This document shows positions 5,694 to 7,693 of a stretch of 7,693 bases of DNA, piece after piece. The notes beneath the pieces were generated by a model. The model was given only the letters and a program-made list of their open reading frames with translations. It was not told where the DNA came from and searched no databases. Source of the DNA: Thermoplasmata archaeon (GTDB lineage Archaea; Thermoplasmatota; Thermoplasmata; JAGHBH01); assembly GCA_030673205.1 (NCBI GenBank), contig DAOVJP010000059.1:1-7693 (forward strand), in the 5' to 3' direction. The position numbers were made by a program, and so were the translations under genes. Each line of letters starts with the position of its first letter. Position 1 is the first letter of the stretch.

Positions 5694-7693
5694 ATGTCAG
5701 TCGAGAAAGGTAATGAGGATGCTAGTGAATTCGGACTATTCTTCCAGTATGGGGAGAGAGCGGCGGGCGATATCCAGAGCAGGGAGGTAGAGAAAGCACC
5801 CTCCGAGAGGGTCAAGAAGATACGTGACCTCTACTTCGAGACAAGCTCCTCGGTCTCCATGGAATTCCCCTACTGGTATACTCGGCGTTGGGTGGAGCTT
5901 GAGGGTGAGATACCGATAATCCGGAGGGCGGAGGCGCTCAAAAGCGCGTTCTCCCATCTGACACCTGCCATATTCCCAGGGGAGCTTCTTGTCATGGGAA
6001 AGACCCATTATCTCAGGGGCTCTTTTCCCATGCCATGGCTTTCTGGTTCCTATTTCATGAGCAAAGAGGATGAGATGTATAAGGACGCCCTTGAGGCCGG
6101 AAAGCTCAGTTCCGATGTGGTCACCAAAATGGGAAAGGGTGGCGGTAATGTTACGGAAAGCGCGGGGAATATTGTTTCCATTGCGGGCAAGTTCGGACTG
6201 AGAAAAGAAGAGCTTCCAATGCTTTTGAAGACCGCGAGATCATGGAAGGATAGGTCCGTTGAGGACATCGGCCATAAGTACGAACAGATGGTCCCCGAAT
6301 ACGATGAAAAGGCGGCGATCATGCGGGCCGTCATCTGCATGTTCGATTCTGGGTATACTCTCCCCCAGGGTCGAGAGGTCATGGATTATTATTATCCATT
6401 GAGATACGGCCTGGACGGAATAATCGACATCTGTAACGAGAATATTGGCAAGATAGCCGGATATCCGGATATGGACAGGCTTTATTTCTACAAGGCAGTG
6501 ATAAGCGGGATAGAGGGGATCCAGAAATGGACGCTGAATCACGCGAAAGAGGCGAGGCGGCTGGCCGATGTCGAGAAGGACGATCGCCAGAAACAGGAAT
6601 ATATTGAGATAGTCGACATGCTGGAATGGCTATCCCACAAACCGCCGCGAACCTTCAAGGAGGCTCTGCAGCTGACATGGATATTCCACGCGGCCGTTCT
6701 GAATGAGGATTGCATATCGGGCATGTCGCCTGGAAGGCTCGGCCAGGTATTGTACCCCTGGTGGAAGCGGGACATGGACAATGGGAGCCTCACCAGGGAG
6801 AAGACGATAGAGCTTCTGGAATGCATGAGGATGAAATACACGGAGTTGGATTGTTTCGCGTCTATGGGCGTTGTGGGCGGGGTCCTTTCCGGCAACACAT
6901 TCAACAATCTTTGCATCGGGGGGCTCGACAAGAATGGACACAGCGGGGAGAATGAGCTTGACATGCTCATATTGGAATCGGCGATGACCTGTGATACTCC
7001 CCAACCCACCTTGAGCCTCCTGTATGACGAAAAGACCTCGGAAGAGCTGCTGATAAAAGGGGTGGAGTGCACAAAGATAGGGACCGGTTATCCGGCCTGG
7101 GTAAGCAACCGTACCGCAATGGATTTCATCATTCAGAATTATAAAGAGGAAGGTATGGACACGGAGGAGGCTAGGGCATGGTCCATAGGCGGTTGTCTTG
7201 AGAGTTCGGCAGGAACTTGGCATCCGATAGAGTTGGACGGTAAGACATATTGGATACCCGGTGGTGCGGGCACCGCCACCAGCGTAGGCGTGCATTTTAT
7301 AGGATTGCCAAAGATGCTGGAGATGGTTCTCTGTGATGGGTACGATAATAGGACCAGCCTACAGATATTTGAGCCTCACGGCTATAAGTTGGAAACCTAT
7401 GATGAGGTCATCCAGGCTCTTAAAGAATACTTCAGCGAGACCGTAAAGGTGCTGACCTTGTGCAACAATATCCAGCACGATGCATGGCGAAAGATCACCA
7501 TGCCGGTGATAAACTCCTTTCTCAAACCGGATTGCCTTCAGAATGGCAGGGATATAGGACAGATGGGTGCCAGATACAATACCACATTCAACGTGGAAAC
7601 ATGCGGCACCATAAACCTCATTAATTCTCTAGCATCGCTGAAGCGAAATGTCTATGAGGAGAAGAACTTCAGTTTGGAGGAGCTGAAAGAGGC
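5694..7693 (+). CDS. hpdB: Arylacetate decarboxylase, glycyl radical large subunit (4-hydroxyphenylacetate decarboxylase-like), 3' partial
   Basis: This enzyme uses a protein glycyl radical and a cysteine thiyl radical to remove CO2 from 4-hydroxyphenylacetate, giving p-cresol (EC 4.1.1.83); close relatives act on phenylacetate (PhdB) or indoleacetate (IAD). Residues 1-666 are present of a family length near 900, so the C-terminal domain with the glycyl loop lies beyond the right edge. Blocks shared with clostridial HpdB include MEFPYWY (56-62), RGSFPMPW (108-115), GGGNVTES (149-156), MFDSGYTLPQGREV (216-229), ISGMSPGRLGQVLYPW (341-356), GVLSGNTFN and NVETCGT. Active-site residues known from Clostridium HpdB (Ser344, Cys503, Glu505, His536, Glu637) all recur with one constant offset of two: Ser342, Cys501 (in GGCLESS), Glu503, His534 and Glu635. 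This separates it from pyruvate formate-lyase (Cys-Cys). Start ATG 5694 has an AGGTG site 5 nt upstream. HpdC and HpdA should follow. The choice between hydroxyphenyl, phenyl and indole substrates is not settled by the visible part. Confidence 0.9.
   Translation, partial: MSVEKGNEDASEFGLFFQYGERAAGDIQSREVEKAPSERVKKIRDLYFETSSSVSMEFPYWYTRRWVELEGEIPIIRRAEALKSAFSHLTPAIFPGELLVMGKTHYLRGSFPMPWLSGSYFMSKEDEMYKDALEAGKLSSDVVTKMGKGGGNVTESAGNIVSIAGKFGLRKEELPMLLKTARSWKDRSVEDIGHKYEQMVPEYDEKAAIMRAVICMFDSGYTLPQGREVMDYYYPLRYGLDGIIDICNENIGKIAGYPDMDRLYFYKAVISGIEGIQKWTLNHAKEARRLADVEKDDRQKQEYIEIVDMLEWLSHKPPRTFKEALQLTWIFHAAVLNEDCISGMSPGRLGQVLYPWWKRDMDNGSLTREKTIELLECMRMKYTELDCFASMGVVGGVLSGNTFNNLCIGGLDKNGHSGENELDMLILESAMTCDTPQPTLSLLYDEKTSEELLIKGVECTKIGTGYPAWVSNRTAMDFIIQNYKEEGMDTEEARAWSIGGCLESSAGTWHPIELDGKTYWIPGGAGTATSVGVHFIGLPKMLEMVLCDGYDNRTSLQIFEPHGYKLETYDEVIQALKEYFSETVKVLTLCNNIQHDAWRKITMPVINSFLKPDCLQNGRDIGQMGARYNTTFNVETCGTINLINSLASLKRNVYEEKNFSLEELKE

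Noticed and set aside
6630..7295. 221-residue open frame on the minus strand opposite hpdB
   Set aside because: It is the antisense shadow of a strongly conserved coding region and shows no domain or plausible start signals.
5694..7693. Pyruvate formate-lyase, glycerol/diol dehydratase or choline TMA-lyase as alternative identities
   Set aside because: Pyruvate formate-lyase has a Cys-Cys pair, absent here. The dehydratase and choline enzymes share Cys-x-Glu (as GCVEP), but here the motif is GGCLESS, with Ser342, His534 and Glu635 matching HpdB and whole-length HpdB blocks present.

Overview
The window reads as DNA from an anaerobic archaeon, possibly Thermoplasmatota-like (inference). The reasons are archaeal TATA boxes (CTTAAATA, TTTAAATA, TAAATATA) at workable distances from starts, a permease whose predicted mRNA has almost no leader, heavy use of ATA (Ile) and AGG/AGA (Arg) codons, and a glycyl radical enzyme, which implies oxygen-free growth. 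Every gene in view is catabolic or transport-related; there are no RNA genes, mobile elements or CRISPR repeats.

Layout. (1) 1-2384, plus strand: a lysine-ketoglutarate reductase cut by the left edge, followed 38 nt later by saccharopine dehydrogenase. Together they carry lysine through saccharopine to 2-aminoadipate semialdehyde plus glutamate. (2) 2425-3726, minus strand: an AMP-forming phenylacetate-CoA ligase (PaaK family), convergent with the lysine genes across a 40-nt gap. (3) 3831-5405, minus strand: a divergent member of the lactate permease (LctP) family with about 13 membrane segments. Its true start is the Met at 5405, not the end of the longer open frame that runs to 5546. (4) 5406-5693: a 288-nt divergent control region. 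(5) 5694-7693, plus strand, cut by the right edge: the large subunit of an arylacetate decarboxylase of the glycyl radical family, closest to 4-hydroxyphenylacetate decarboxylase (HpdB). The active-site residues known for HpdB are all present at exact spacing.

How the parts may work together (inference): lysine and aromatic amino acids are being broken down. Arylacetates (4-hydroxyphenylacetate, phenylacetate or indoleacetate) may cross the membrane through the LctP-like permease and then meet one of two fates: radical decarboxylation to a cresol-type product by HpdB, or activation to a CoA thioester by PaaK. HpdC (Fe-S small subunit) and the activating enzyme HpdA would be expected just beyond the right edge. 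The most noteworthy point is the apparent archaeal HpdB, set divergently to a transporter, with an operator-like dyad on its predicted transcription start. All four genes whose ends are visible stop with TAG.
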